Notes under the pieces: generated by a model | The model's database searches: none | What the model was told of the DNA's origin: nothing | The model's input: the letters and a program-made list of their open reading frames with translations, nothing else | Source of the DNA: JBOGCH01 sp051656645 | GTDB taxonomy: Bacteria; Bacteroidota; Bacteroidia; Bacteroidales; Marinifilaceae | Length of the DNA: 64,000 nucleotides | Assembly (NCBI GenBank): GCA_051656645.1 | Contig: JBOGCH010000003.1 | Location: 1 to 64,000 of the forward strand | Direction of reading: 5' to 3' | In this document: piece by piece, positions 24,877 through 32,948 of the stretch | Position numbering within the stretch: the stretch's first letter is position 1 | Layout of the letters: every line of letters begins with the position of its first letter | Translations under genes and position numbers: made by a program

Positions 24877-26280
24877 ATGAGACGATCTGCTATTTTAAAC
24901 TTATTATTAATTGTTTCCCTCCTTTTTGCCGTATCGGTACAAGGAGCCGATAAGCCTAAGTACATTTTCTATTTTATAGGTGACGGGATGGGAATGAATC
25001 ATGTTAACTTAACCGAGATGTACAATGCGGAGGTAAACGGTACAATTGGTATTGTTCCGCTGGCATTTACTCAATTTCCATACATTGGGTATGCAACGAC
25101 ATTTTCTGCTAATAGAGGTGTTACCTGCTCGGCTGCTGCGGGAACGGCATTGGCAACGGGTAAAAAAACAAAGAATGGCTGCATTTCCATGGATAGTACA
25201 TTGACACAACCTCTCACGGCGCTTAGCTACGTGGCAAAGGAGCGAGGAATGAAGGTTGCTGTGATAAGTAATAATCATATTGAGCATGCTACCCCGGCAA
25301 CGTTTTTGGCAAATCAGCCATCCAGAAGTAATTATCATGAGATGGTTTCTCAAATAGCGGCTTCGGGGTTTGATTTTATTGGCGGTTCGGGTATAGTTAC
25401 GGAGAGTGATCCTAAGGGAAAACTTGATGTCCCGGCATTAGAAATGTTGAAGCGTGCGGGATATGATATATATAGAGGTAAGGATGCAGTGAAATCCATA
25501 ACGGATGCAAAACGTGTAATTGCAGCGCAAACAAGCGATAAGCCTCAACAGCTTATGGCGTATGTAATTGATCGTAAACCTGAGGATATGGAGCTTGCCG
25601 ATTTAACGCAAAAAGCAATTGAACTTTTAATTCCCAATAAAAAGGGTGCTTTCTTTATGATTGAGCAGGGAAGTATTGATTGGGCAGCGCATATAAATGA
25701 CGGAGCTGCTTTGGTGGGTGAGGTAAATGATTTAAATAAAAATGTGCTGTTAGCGCTTGAGGTGTATAAACGCTTCCCTAAGGAGACGTTGATTATTGTT
25801 ACCGCCGACCATGAAACAGGAGGTTTGTGTCTTGGCGCAGGTTCCTATCACTTAAATTTAAAAGCGTTGTCGCATCAAAAGGTGTCGAAGAATACATTAA
25901 CGACCGAACTGAATAGTTTAAGAAAGGAACATGCTTCAGTGACGTGGGAACATGTTAGTGAACTTTTATCCAATAGATTGGGTTTTGGTAAGGAGATAAA
26001 GTTGTCCGAGAAAGACCAGAAGAGGCTTAAAGAGCAATATGAGCTGACCTTTTTGAAAGGCGATGGGGAGAAAGTAAAAACGCTTTATGCTACAGACGAG
26101 CCTTTGGCGAGTATGGCAATAGCAATGCTGAATAAGTATGCCTGTGTGGGATGGTTGCATGGTGGACATTCGGCCAATTATGTTCCAATTTATGCAATAG
26201 GATGTGGAGCCCATAACTTTGCGGGCAAGATGGACAATACAGATATTGCGCAAAAATTAACGACATTAATAAAAAAGTAG
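24877..26280 (+). CDS. Alkaline phosphatase (PhoA superfamily), exported
   Basis: This 467-residue exported metallo-phosphomonoesterase has a signal peptide (MRRSAILNLLLIVSLLFAVSVQGA). Metal sites are visible: FIGDGMGMNH, HIEHATPATF, FFMIEQGSIDWAAH, TADHETGG and WLHGGHSANYVPIY. The nucleophile is the Ser in GVTCSAAAGTALATG. The residue before it is Cys, where Escherichia coli PhoA has Asp; this may change the metal or substrate preference but is a natural variant position. It should release phosphate in the periplasm. I set the start at ATG 24877, which begins the signal peptide, rather than a TTG upstream that overlaps the promoter. Confidence 0.92.
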   Translation: MRRSAILNLLLIVSLLFAVSVQGADKPKYIFYFIGDGMGMNHVNLTEMYNAEVNGTIGIVPLAFTQFPYIGYATTFSANRGVTCSAAAGTALATGKKTKNGCISMDSTLTQPLTALSYVAKERGMKVAVISNNHIEHATPATFLANQPSRSNYHEMVSQIAASGFDFIGGSGIVTESDPKGKLDVPALEMLKRAGYDIYRGKDAVKSITDAKRVIAAQTSDKPQQLMAYVIDRKPEDMELADLTQKAIELLIPNKKGAFFMIEQGSIDWAAHINDGAALVGEVNDLNKNVLLALEVYKRFPKETLIIVTADHETGGLCLGAGSYHLNLKALSHQKVSKNTLTTELNSLRKEHASVTWEHVSELLSNRLGFGKEIKLSEKDQKRLKEQYELTFLKGDGEKVKTLYATDEPLASMAIAMLNKYACVGWLHGGHSANYVPIYAIGCGAHNFAGKMDNTDIAQKLTTLIKK

Positions 26281-26419
26281 TAGCAGTGTGCTTCAAGGTT
26301 CTATGAGCTTAAATACAATAATATAGAATTATAATAAATTTTATAAAGCTATTTGTATGTTGATATTTTTTGTGTAATATTGATTTCTGAAACTTGGTTT
26401 CGTATTTGAACTCTAACGT

Positions 26420-27220
26420 ATGCGCGCAGAACAAGAAGAGATTAGTAAATATAATGTCCCTATGTTAATCAAAGGGATAGAACTTTTGGAGGAGTTATCG
26501 CACCATCACCGTGGTTTAACCATGCAGGAGATGGGACAGCTTTTAAACTTCCCCAAAACAACTGTATTCCGTTTAGCCAATACCTTATTGGATATGGGAT
26601 ATTTGGGCAAGGATGCCGACAATAATCGATATTTTTTATCACGTAAGTTATTTAAATTAGGTCTTTCCGCGTTGGGCGAAACCAACATTGTTGAGCGTGC
26701 CATGGAGCCAATGACGCGTTTACGCGATGATGTTAAAGAGTCCGTGATGTTAGGTGTTTTAGTGGATACGGAAGTTGTATTGTTGGAACAGATATTAGGG
26801 TCGCATGCCTTTACCTTTGTATTGAAAACAGGTACATCCATTTGTGTACATGCTTCTGCGCCGGGAAAGGTGTTAATGGCTAACCTATCTACAGAAAGAC
26901 GAGAAAATATTATAGAACGTATCAGTTTTTATCCATTCAATGATAATACCATAACTTGCCGCGAACAATTCATGAATGAGTTGAAACGTGTAAAAGAGCA
27001 GGGTTATGCTATGGATATTGAAGAGGAAATTATTGGTGTGCATTGTATTGGTGCTCCAATACACAATCAGGATGGTGAGGTTATTGCATGTGTATGGATG
27101 ACCGGCCCTAAAGGACGTATGCCACATACCGTTTTTCCGGAATTAAGCGGTAAGGTGCGTGCCTGTGCAGATGAGATTTCATTAAAACTCGGATATAAAG
27201 AAACAAATAGAGATCTATGA
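26420..27220 (+). CDS. IclR-family transcriptional regulator
   Basis: This 266-residue regulator has an N-terminal winged helix (about 12-75, with LTMQEMGQLLNFPKTTVFRLANTLLDMGYL) and an IclR effector-binding domain (about 90-260, with HASAPGKVLMANL, REQFMNELKRVKEQGYAMDIEEE and CIGAPIHNQDGEV). IclR proteins sense small catabolic intermediates and control adjacent pathway genes, as repressors or activators. It overlaps the next gene by four bases and heads the operon that runs to the LsrF-like gene, so it very probably governs that pathway. The inducer is unknown. Confidence 0.93.
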   Translation: MRAEQEEISKYNVPMLIKGIELLEELSHHHRGLTMQEMGQLLNFPKTTVFRLANTLLDMGYLGKDADNNRYFLSRKLFKLGLSALGETNIVERAMEPMTRLRDDVKESVMLGVLVDTEVVLLEQILGSHAFTFVLKTGTSICVHASAPGKVLMANLSTERRENIIERISFYPFNDNTITCREQFMNELKRVKEQGYAMDIEEEIIGVHCIGAPIHNQDGEVIACVWMTGPKGRMPHTVFPELSGKVRACADEISLKLGYKETNRDL

Positions 27221-28983
27221 GAAAAGTACTATTAACCTTAATGACAGCAGCTTGTCTCTCCTTGTGCGGAGTGGATAGCTTTGCACAACAACCTTGGTTT
27301 ATTACCGACCTCGGTATATTACCTAACAACGAACTTGTAGCCACCTGCAAAGGCGACAATATGATTAGATTGTTGGGACGTGATGGTAAGCTTTTAAAAA
27401 CAATTCAACTCAATGATGTACCAACGGGTATTGCCGTTAAGGGTAATACACTCTACGTTACTACGTTTTCTAAAGAGAGTGCGGTGCAAGTAGTTGATGC
27501 GCAAACGGGAACTGTTTCGAAAACGTTTTCTTTGCCTAATGTGTCTGGACTTACGTCTCCGGTATTGAGCGATGATGGTAAGACACTTTATGTTTGTGCT
27601 AAATTTACAAACAAGGTGTATGAAATTGATACGGAAAACGGTAGTATAAAACGTGAATGTGCTGTACTGCGTGAGCCTACTACGCTTTTGTTGAGCAAAG
27701 ATGGTAAAAATATATATGTAACAAACTTTCTGCCAGCGCAACGCGCGGATATAGACCATGTGGCAAGTGCCGTTAGTGTTATTGACAGAGAAAGTTTTAA
27801 AAAGACAAAGGATATCCGTTTGGAGAATGGAAGTAACGCATTGAGAGGAATGTGTCAATCGCCAGATGGTAAGTACCTTTTTATATCGCATAATCTTGGT
27901 CGATTTACAGTTCCTACATCGCAATTACAACAGGGATGGATGAATACTAGTGCACTTAGTGTTATAAACACGCAAACACAGGAGTTTGAGGGTGCAATCC
28001 TTGTGGATGAGGCCGAACGTGGTGCAGCGGGAGTATGGAGCGTTATGTGCGATGATAAGAATATGTATGTTTCGCACTCTGGTGTACATGAAATAAGTGT
28101 GATTGACTATCCCGCTATGGTGAAAAAGTATGAAGCATACAAGGATAAAACCGCTTTAAACTATGATTTACACTTCCTTTATGGTATTCGTAAACGTGTA
28201 AAGATGGAAGGGAATGGTCCTCGTTGCATGGTGGTTAGTGGTGATGAGGTGATTGTTCCGACTTACTTTTCAGACCATCTGAATGTTTATAATATTGCCG
28301 ATGGTAGTGTAAGCAATGTGGAGTTAAACCCATCCCGTGTGGAGAATGATGCGCAACAGGGAGAACGAATGTTTAACGATGCTATGTTGTGTTTTCAAAA
28401 CTGGCAATCATGTAACGGTTGTCACCCGGGTGATGCGCGTACAGACGGAATGAACTGGGATTTAATGAACGACGGTGTAGGTAATCCTAAAAACTGTAAG
28501 AGTCTTTTACTTTCCATTGAAACACCACCAAGTATGATTTCCGGTATCCGTGCAAGTGCTAATATTGCCAATAGAGCCGGATTTAAGCATATTCAGTTCC
28601 ATGAAATATCGGAGGAGGATGCACTTAAGATAGATGCTTATGTTATGTCCTTGAAGCCTGTTGCTAGTCCGTATTTAGTGAATGGCGAATTATCGGAGAA
28701 AGCGAAAAAGGGACGTAAAGTATTCCAGGAACATAAATGTGATGCTTGTCACTCAGGTCCACATTTTACAAATTTACAGAGCTACCGTATAGGTGAGAAT
28801 GTTGAGTTTGAAAAAGGTTGGGACACTCCTACGCTTATTGAAGTGTGGCGAACTGCTCCTTACTTGTTTGACGGACGAGCAGCTACTTTACAGGATGTAT
28901 TTGAGGTGTACAAACATGGAATACAGAAAAAGATATCGAAAGCCGATGTTGAGGCGCTTGTTGAATATGTAAACTCGTTATAA
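27217..28983 (+). CDS. Exported beta-propeller fused to diheme cytochrome-c-like domain
   Basis: This 588-residue exported protein has a signal peptide (about 1-24, ending SFAQ). A YVTN/NHL-type propeller follows (about 25-360), with repeats such as VLSDDGKTLYVCAKF, LLSKDGKNIYVTNF and CQSPDGKYLFISHN. The C-terminal domain (about 370-585) resembles MauG/cytochrome c peroxidase, with two CxxCH sites (CNGCH and CDACH) and the late motif TPTLIEVWRTAPYLFDGRAATL. Such proteins oxidise substrates or pass electrons in the periplasm. Both hemes would need a cytochrome c maturation system, which is not in this window. The ATG overlaps the IclR stop, so it belongs to the same operon. Confidence 0.88.
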   Translation: MRKVLLTLMTAACLSLCGVDSFAQQPWFITDLGILPNNELVATCKGDNMIRLLGRDGKLLKTIQLNDVPTGIAVKGNTLYVTTFSKESAVQVVDAQTGTVSKTFSLPNVSGLTSPVLSDDGKTLYVCAKFTNKVYEIDTENGSIKRECAVLREPTTLLLSKDGKNIYVTNFLPAQRADIDHVASAVSVIDRESFKKTKDIRLENGSNALRGMCQSPDGKYLFISHNLGRFTVPTSQLQQGWMNTSALSVINTQTQEFEGAILVDEAERGAAGVWSVMCDDKNMYVSHSGVHEISVIDYPAMVKKYEAYKDKTALNYDLHFLYGIRKRVKMEGNGPRCMVVSGDEVIVPTYFSDHLNVYNIADGSVSNVELNPSRVENDAQQGERMFNDAMLCFQNWQSCNGCHPGDARTDGMNWDLMNDGVGNPKNCKSLLLSIETPPSMISGIRASANIANRAGFKHIQFHEISEEDALKIDAYVMSLKPVASPYLVNGELSEKAKKGRKVFQEHKCDACHSGPHFTNLQSYRIGENVEFEKGWDTPTLIEVWRTAPYLFDGRAATLQDVFEVYKHGIQKKISKADVEALVEYVNSL

Positions 28984-30095
28984 TGCATACTATATATTAT
29001 CAGACAGTACAATTTTGGAGCGAGGACTTTAATAGTACAATAAGCGAGTTTATAGCAAATGCCGATTTTGAGCGTGTGGTGCGTGTTGTGTTTTTTGCCA
29101 ATGTTGCGGATAATGATCAATATATGGCTTATAAAAATGGTATTGCGGCGTGTTTTAGTGCTATGGATATACCAACGCCAACATGGAGTTTGGTTGCCCA
29201 AAAACCATTAGATTGTGATATTACGGTTGAGATGCATATTTGTGATGATGGCGTAATTACACATAAAAATGAATATATTGTAATAGACTCATCTCATGCT
29301 AAGGAAATTATAGTTTCGGGAATATGTGGTTCTATACGTGATTCTATTTTGAGTCAATGCACATGTAGTTTTGTGAAATTGGAGCAAATTCTGAAAGCGG
29401 AAGGAATGCGTACTAATCATATTGTGCGTCAGTGGAACTATATTGAGCGCATAACGGCCATGCAGGATGAGCATCAGCACTATCAGGATTTTAACGATAT
29501 CCGCACCCTATTCTATGATAAGGTGGAGTGGAATAACGGTTATCCTGCAGCAACAGGTATAGGGATGCAACATGGAGGTATAATTATTGACATTAATGCC
29601 GTATTGCCAAAAGACGATGTTTTAACTATAACACCAATAAATAATGAAAAGCAGATTGCTGCTCATCAATATTCGGACGGTGTTTTATTGGGAGAGTCAG
29701 CAAAGAAAACAACTCCTAAGTTTGAACGTGCTAAGAGCGTTACCACAAGCGAAACAGGGACGCTATACATATCCGGTACAGCAGCAATTCGCGGCGAAGA
29801 GAGTATTTTGGATATGGATATTACAACACAATCCCGCATAACTATGGAGAATATTGAATACTTAGTGAGCGAGGAGAAACTGAAAAGCGAGAGCATTGCA
29901 TGCTGTGAAAAACAGTATATGTTATTGCGTGCGTACATTAAGGAAGAGAAGGACATGGAAGGTGCCAAGGCATATCTTTCTGAGTATTATCCGGAAATTC
30001 CAACCATTTATTTATTGGCCGATGTATGCCGCGATGAATTGCTTATTGAAGTGGAGGGTGTTGTCTATTTATGCAATGACACAAATAAACAATAA
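28983..30095 (+). CDS. RidA/FkbO-Hyg5 (chorismatase-like) superfamily protein
   Basis: This 370-residue protein has a C-terminal half that matches the RidA-fold chorismatase-like family: NHIVRQWNYIERI, then YQDFNDIRTLFY, NNGYPAATGIGMQHGGIIIDINAV and a late FERAKSV...LYISGTAAIRG. The N-terminal half is less conserved. Chorismatases hydrolyse chorismate, but most members of this family have no assigned reaction and may deaminate or hydrolyse enol/imine compounds. No signal peptide is evident. Its ATG overlaps the previous stop by one base, so translation is coupled. A spontaneously formed reactive intermediate of the operon pathway is a possible substrate (inference). Confidence 0.75.
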   Translation: MHTIYYQTVQFWSEDFNSTISEFIANADFERVVRVVFFANVADNDQYMAYKNGIAACFSAMDIPTPTWSLVAQKPLDCDITVEMHICDDGVITHKNEYIVIDSSHAKEIIVSGICGSIRDSILSQCTCSFVKLEQILKAEGMRTNHIVRQWNYIERITAMQDEHQHYQDFNDIRTLFYDKVEWNNGYPAATGIGMQHGGIIIDINAVLPKDDVLTITPINNEKQIAAHQYSDGVLLGESAKKTTPKFERAKSVTTSETGTLYISGTAAIRGEESILDMDITTQSRITMENIEYLVSEEKLKSESIACCEKQYMLLRAYIKEEKDMEGAKAYLSEYYPEIPTIYLLADVCRDELLIEVEGVVYLCNDTNKQ

Positions 30096-30106
30096 ATAAA
30101 ATCATT

Positions 30107-30814
30107 ATGAGAAAACAAATGCTTACAGTAGGTGTTTTAGCCGCAATGTTTACAACAGGGTGCGCCGGAACACAAGAAAGTAAAACAGAAACAAAAACAG
30201 CAACTGAAATGACAACAAAAACAGGTTACGTAAAGAAGTATACAAATGCCGATTATTACAAAGACGGTAAATTACAAGCTGATGTAGTATTGAAAGCTTA
30301 TGAGGAAATGTTAGCTCACTACGGTATTACATTAAGCCCTTTTATGCGTGAAAACCTTTGGATTACTGACTTTGAGTTAGGCGATTTCGAGAATTGCGGT
30401 ATGGCAGGATTCTTCTGGGTAAATGATGATAACAGCAAATACTTTGCACATGAAATCTATTTACTTCCAGGACAAATGATTACAGAGCACAAACACGTTC
30501 CAACTGAGAAATTTGCTGCTAAAATGGAATCATGGGTGGTAAAAGAAGGATGGGCATATAACTTCTCTGTAGGCGAAGAAACACCAAACTGTCCTAAATT
30601 ACCGGCATGTCAAGAAGGTTTTATTACAGCTAAAAACTATGTAGTTCAAAAACCTAACGAGATTGTACATTTGAAAGAAATTGAAACGCCTCACTTCCTA
30701 TTGGCAGGTGACAATGGTGCTGTAATCATGGAGTTTGCGTCTTACCATGACGGAGACGGATTACGTTTCACAAATCCTAATGTAGAATTTACTGACGTAT
30801 TATCTGCACAATAA
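30107..30814 (+). CDS. Cupin lipoprotein resembling D-lyxose-type sugar isomerases
   Basis: This 235-residue protein has a lipoprotein signal with a lipobox at FTTGCAG, then a Thr/Lys-rich linker. The cupin-type barrel (about 45-235) shows FAHEIYLLPGQMITEHKHVPTEKF, a His-x-His pair plus Glu typical of metal-binding cupin motif 1. PHFLLAGDNGAVIMEFAS follows as motif 2. The closest family I recognise is the D-lyxose isomerase-like cupins, which interconvert aldoses and ketoses. Those are normally cytoplasmic, so a lipid-anchored member is unusual. From here on the operon uses more frequent codons (CGT, GGT, AAC), which suggests strong expression. Confidence 0.72.
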   Translation: MRKQMLTVGVLAAMFTTGCAGTQESKTETKTATEMTTKTGYVKKYTNADYYKDGKLQADVVLKAYEEMLAHYGITLSPFMRENLWITDFELGDFENCGMAGFFWVNDDNSKYFAHEIYLLPGQMITEHKHVPTEKFAAKMESWVVKEGWAYNFSVGEETPNCPKLPACQEGFITAKNYVVQKPNEIVHLKEIETPHFLLAGDNGAVIMEFASYHDGDGLRFTNPNVEFTDVLSAQ

Positions 30815-30842
30815 TCTAACAACCAACATAATAATAACCGCT

Positions 30843-31160
30843 ATGAGAAAAATTAATCACTTCGGAATTCCGACAACAACAAGCCAACCGGGAGAAACTT
30901 TAGCAGAAGGGTTAAAAGTATGGTTAACAGACTACACATTAAGTCCTAACCGTATTGAGTATTTACGTTTTCAAGAAGGATCTTGGATGCCTGAAAGCAT
31001 TCAAACAATCCCTCATATTGCATATGAAGTTGAAAACTTAGAAGAGGAGTTGAAGAACGCGAAAGTAATCGTTGAGCCAATACAGTGCTCGGACGAATTG
31101 ACCATTGCTTTTATTGAAGAGGAAGGAATTCCTGTAGAACTAATGTATTTTACAAAATAA
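30843..31160 (+). CDS. Small VOC-fold (glyoxalase-like) protein
   Basis: This 105-residue cytoplasmic protein has the size and pattern of a single vicinal-oxygen-chelate module: NHFGIPTT at the start, PHIAYEVENLEEEL in the middle and ELTIAFIEEEGIPVELMYF at the end, with His and Glu where the metal ligands normally fall. VOC enzymes are isomerases, lyases or dioxygenases acting on enediols and similar compounds. It lies 28 bases after the cupin gene and 26 before dhaK. An isomerase role on the ketose of this pathway is possible but unproven. Confidence 0.75.
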   Translation: MRKINHFGIPTTTSQPGETLAEGLKVWLTDYTLSPNRIEYLRFQEGSWMPESIQTIPHIAYEVENLEEELKNAKVIVEPIQCSDELTIAFIEEEGIPVELMYFTK

Positions 31161-31186
31161 TTTTAACCGGAATAACAGCTTACACT

Positions 31187-32191
31187 ATGATCAAATTTAT
31201 CAATCATACTGACGATATTACTAAAGAACTTCTTGAAGGTTATGTAATGGCCTATCCTCAGCAAGTGAAACTTGCTGCAGAAAACATTGTTGTGCGTACC
31301 AATGCGAAAAGCGAAGATAAAGTTGCTATTGTAACTTTAGGTGGTTCAGGACATGAGCCTGCACTTAGCGGTTTTGTTGGTGCCGGAATGTTAGACTGCT
31401 CGGTAGTAGGCGATATTTTCGCTGCTCCGGGAGCGCAACGCTTATTCCAAGCGTTACAGTTGTTTAAACGCGAAGCGGGTATTTTACTTGTAGTGTTGAA
31501 TCACAGTGGTGACTTAATGAGTGCACGTATGGCTTGCAAACTAGCTGAAAAAGCGGGTATCAAAGTAAAAATGCTTGAAACGCATGATGATATCAGCGCG
31601 GGACTTGATGCATCGACAGATGACCGTCGCGGATTAGCGGGATGTATTCCATTGTACAAAGTAGTTGGTGCTGCTGCTGAGGAAGGAAAATCTCTAGAGG
31701 AGATTTACGAAATTGGAGAGCGTATGAATAAAAACATCGCTACTTTGGCAGTTGCAATGAAATCATGTACACATCCACAAAATGGTGGAATCATTACAGA
31801 TTTACCTGAAGGTGTGATGGAAATTGGTATGGGACAACACGGCGAAGGCGGTGGTGGACGTGAGGAGTTAATCTCTGCCGATGACACAGCTGAAAAAATG
31901 ATTTCTTTATTAATGCGTAAAGTTGAGCCTAAAGCAGGTGAAAAACTTTTCCTTGTTATTAATGGTGTTGGTGGAACAACATATATGGAAATGAATATCA
32001 TTTTCCGTCGCGCATGTCAAGTTTTACAAGAGGCAGGCGTTGAGGTTGTGATGGGCCGCGTTGGTGAGTACTTGACAGTACAGGAGCAAGCGGGATTCCA
32101 AATGATTGTTGGTAAATTGGACAATGACCATGTTGATTATTTAAATAATCATATGTCTGATGCACCGTACTGGACTGTAGTTGGACGCTAA
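31187..32191 (+). CDS. dhaK: DhaK-type ketose kinase subunit
   Basis: This 334-residue protein is the substrate-binding subunit of a dihydroxyacetone-type kinase. Characteristic motifs are TLGGSGHEPALSGFVGAGML near residue 50, VGDIFAAPGAQR, LNHSGDLMSARMA, and GMGQHGEGGGG, whose His binds the substrate carbonyl as a hemiaminal. DhaK proteins act on dihydroxyacetone; related ones act on erythrulose and other short ketoses. Here the partner DhaL is next, but no PTS-type DhaM gene is seen, so ATP is the likely phosphate source. Neighbour genes (isomerase-like cupin, LsrF-type aldolase) argue that the true substrate is not simply dihydroxyacetone. Confidence 0.9.
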   Translation: MIKFINHTDDITKELLEGYVMAYPQQVKLAAENIVVRTNAKSEDKVAIVTLGGSGHEPALSGFVGAGMLDCSVVGDIFAAPGAQRLFQALQLFKREAGILLVVLNHSGDLMSARMACKLAEKAGIKVKMLETHDDISAGLDASTDDRRGLAGCIPLYKVVGAAAEEGKSLEEIYEIGERMNKNIATLAVAMKSCTHPQNGGIITDLPEGVMEIGMGQHGEGGGGREELISADDTAEKMISLLMRKVEPKAGEKLFLVINGVGGTTYMEMNIIFRRACQVLQEAGVEVVMGRVGEYLTVQEQAGFQMIVGKLDNDHVDYLNNHMSDAPYWTVVGR

Positions 32192-32200
32192 GCAATAAAT

Positions 32201-32225
32201 ATGAGAGGAGCTTCCCTCCTCTCAT
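32201..32225 (+). other. Intercistronic stem-loop between dhaK and dhaL
   Basis: ATGAGAGGAG (32201-32210) pairs perfectly with CTCCTCTCAT (32216-32225) across a 5-base loop. There is no T-run, so it is more likely an RNA stability or processing site than a terminator. Confidence 0.6.
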
Positions 32226-32282
32226 CTACTCGTTGAGAAATAAGATAATACAATTTTAAATACAGAAACCCATAATTTATTT

Positions 32283-32903
32283 ATGAGTCTTACATTACAA
32301 CAATTTCAATCAATGCTTCAACTTGCACTTTCAAATGTGAAGGCACGTGAGGAGGAGTTTTCAAAACTTGATGCGCACGCCGGTGATGGCGATCACGGTA
32401 CGGCAATTGTAACAGCAATGAACGTACTTGTTAGCGAGGCGCAAAAAGCTACTGACTTCCCATCAATGTTTAACGACATGGGTATGGAAGTTATGATGCA
32501 AACAAGCGGTTCTACCAGTACTTTACTTGGAGCTTTCTTTATGGGAATGGGCGAAAATGATAAAGTAGCAGGTGCTGAATTAAATGCCGAGGCTGTAAAA
32601 GCAATGTTTGTGTCGGGACTAAAAGGTGTGCAAGAGCAAACTAAAGCGCAAGTTGGAGATAAAACCATAATGGATGCGCTAATACCTGCAGTTGAAGCTA
32701 TTAATGCTTGCCCAAGCGAAGATATTGCAACAATCCTTAATGCTGGCGCTACTGCTGCATTGGCAGGCGCGGAAGCTACTACGGATATGCAAGCTAAGTT
32801 TGGACGTGCGCGTAATCTTGGCGAACGCTCAAAAGGTTTTCCGGATGCAGGAGCAACATCATGGGCTTCTATTTTTGAGTCTTTTGCAAAAGGCTATAAA
32901 TAA
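32283..32903 (+). CDS. dhaL: DhaL-type ketose kinase nucleotide-binding subunit
   Basis: This 206-residue helical protein is the ATP/ADP-binding subunit that phosphorylates the ketose held by DhaK. The metal-binding aspartates are intact in DAHAGDGDHGTAI (residues about 31-41). SGSTSTLLGAFFMGMG, VGDKTIMDALIPAVEA and the C-terminal RARNLGERSKGFPDAGATSW are standard. In PTS-linked kinases DhaL keeps a bound ADP. In ATP-dependent ones it exchanges nucleotide, which this gene set would require. It lies 91 bases after dhaK with a stem-loop between. Confidence 0.92.
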   Translation: MSLTLQQFQSMLQLALSNVKAREEEFSKLDAHAGDGDHGTAIVTAMNVLVSEAQKATDFPSMFNDMGMEVMMQTSGSTSTLLGAFFMGMGENDKVAGAELNAEAVKAMFVSGLKGVQEQTKAQVGDKTIMDALIPAVEAINACPSEDIATILNAGATAALAGAEATTDMQAKFGRARNLGERSKGFPDAGATSWASIFESFAKGYK

Positions 32904-32948
32904 GAATATAAAGAGAATTGGGGTAGTAATAAATTAATAAATAATCAG

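Noticed and set aside
27394..27924. 176-codon minus-strand open frame inside the propeller gene
   Set aside because: Antisense to a well-supported protein with propeller repeats; basic, Cys-rich, no motif.
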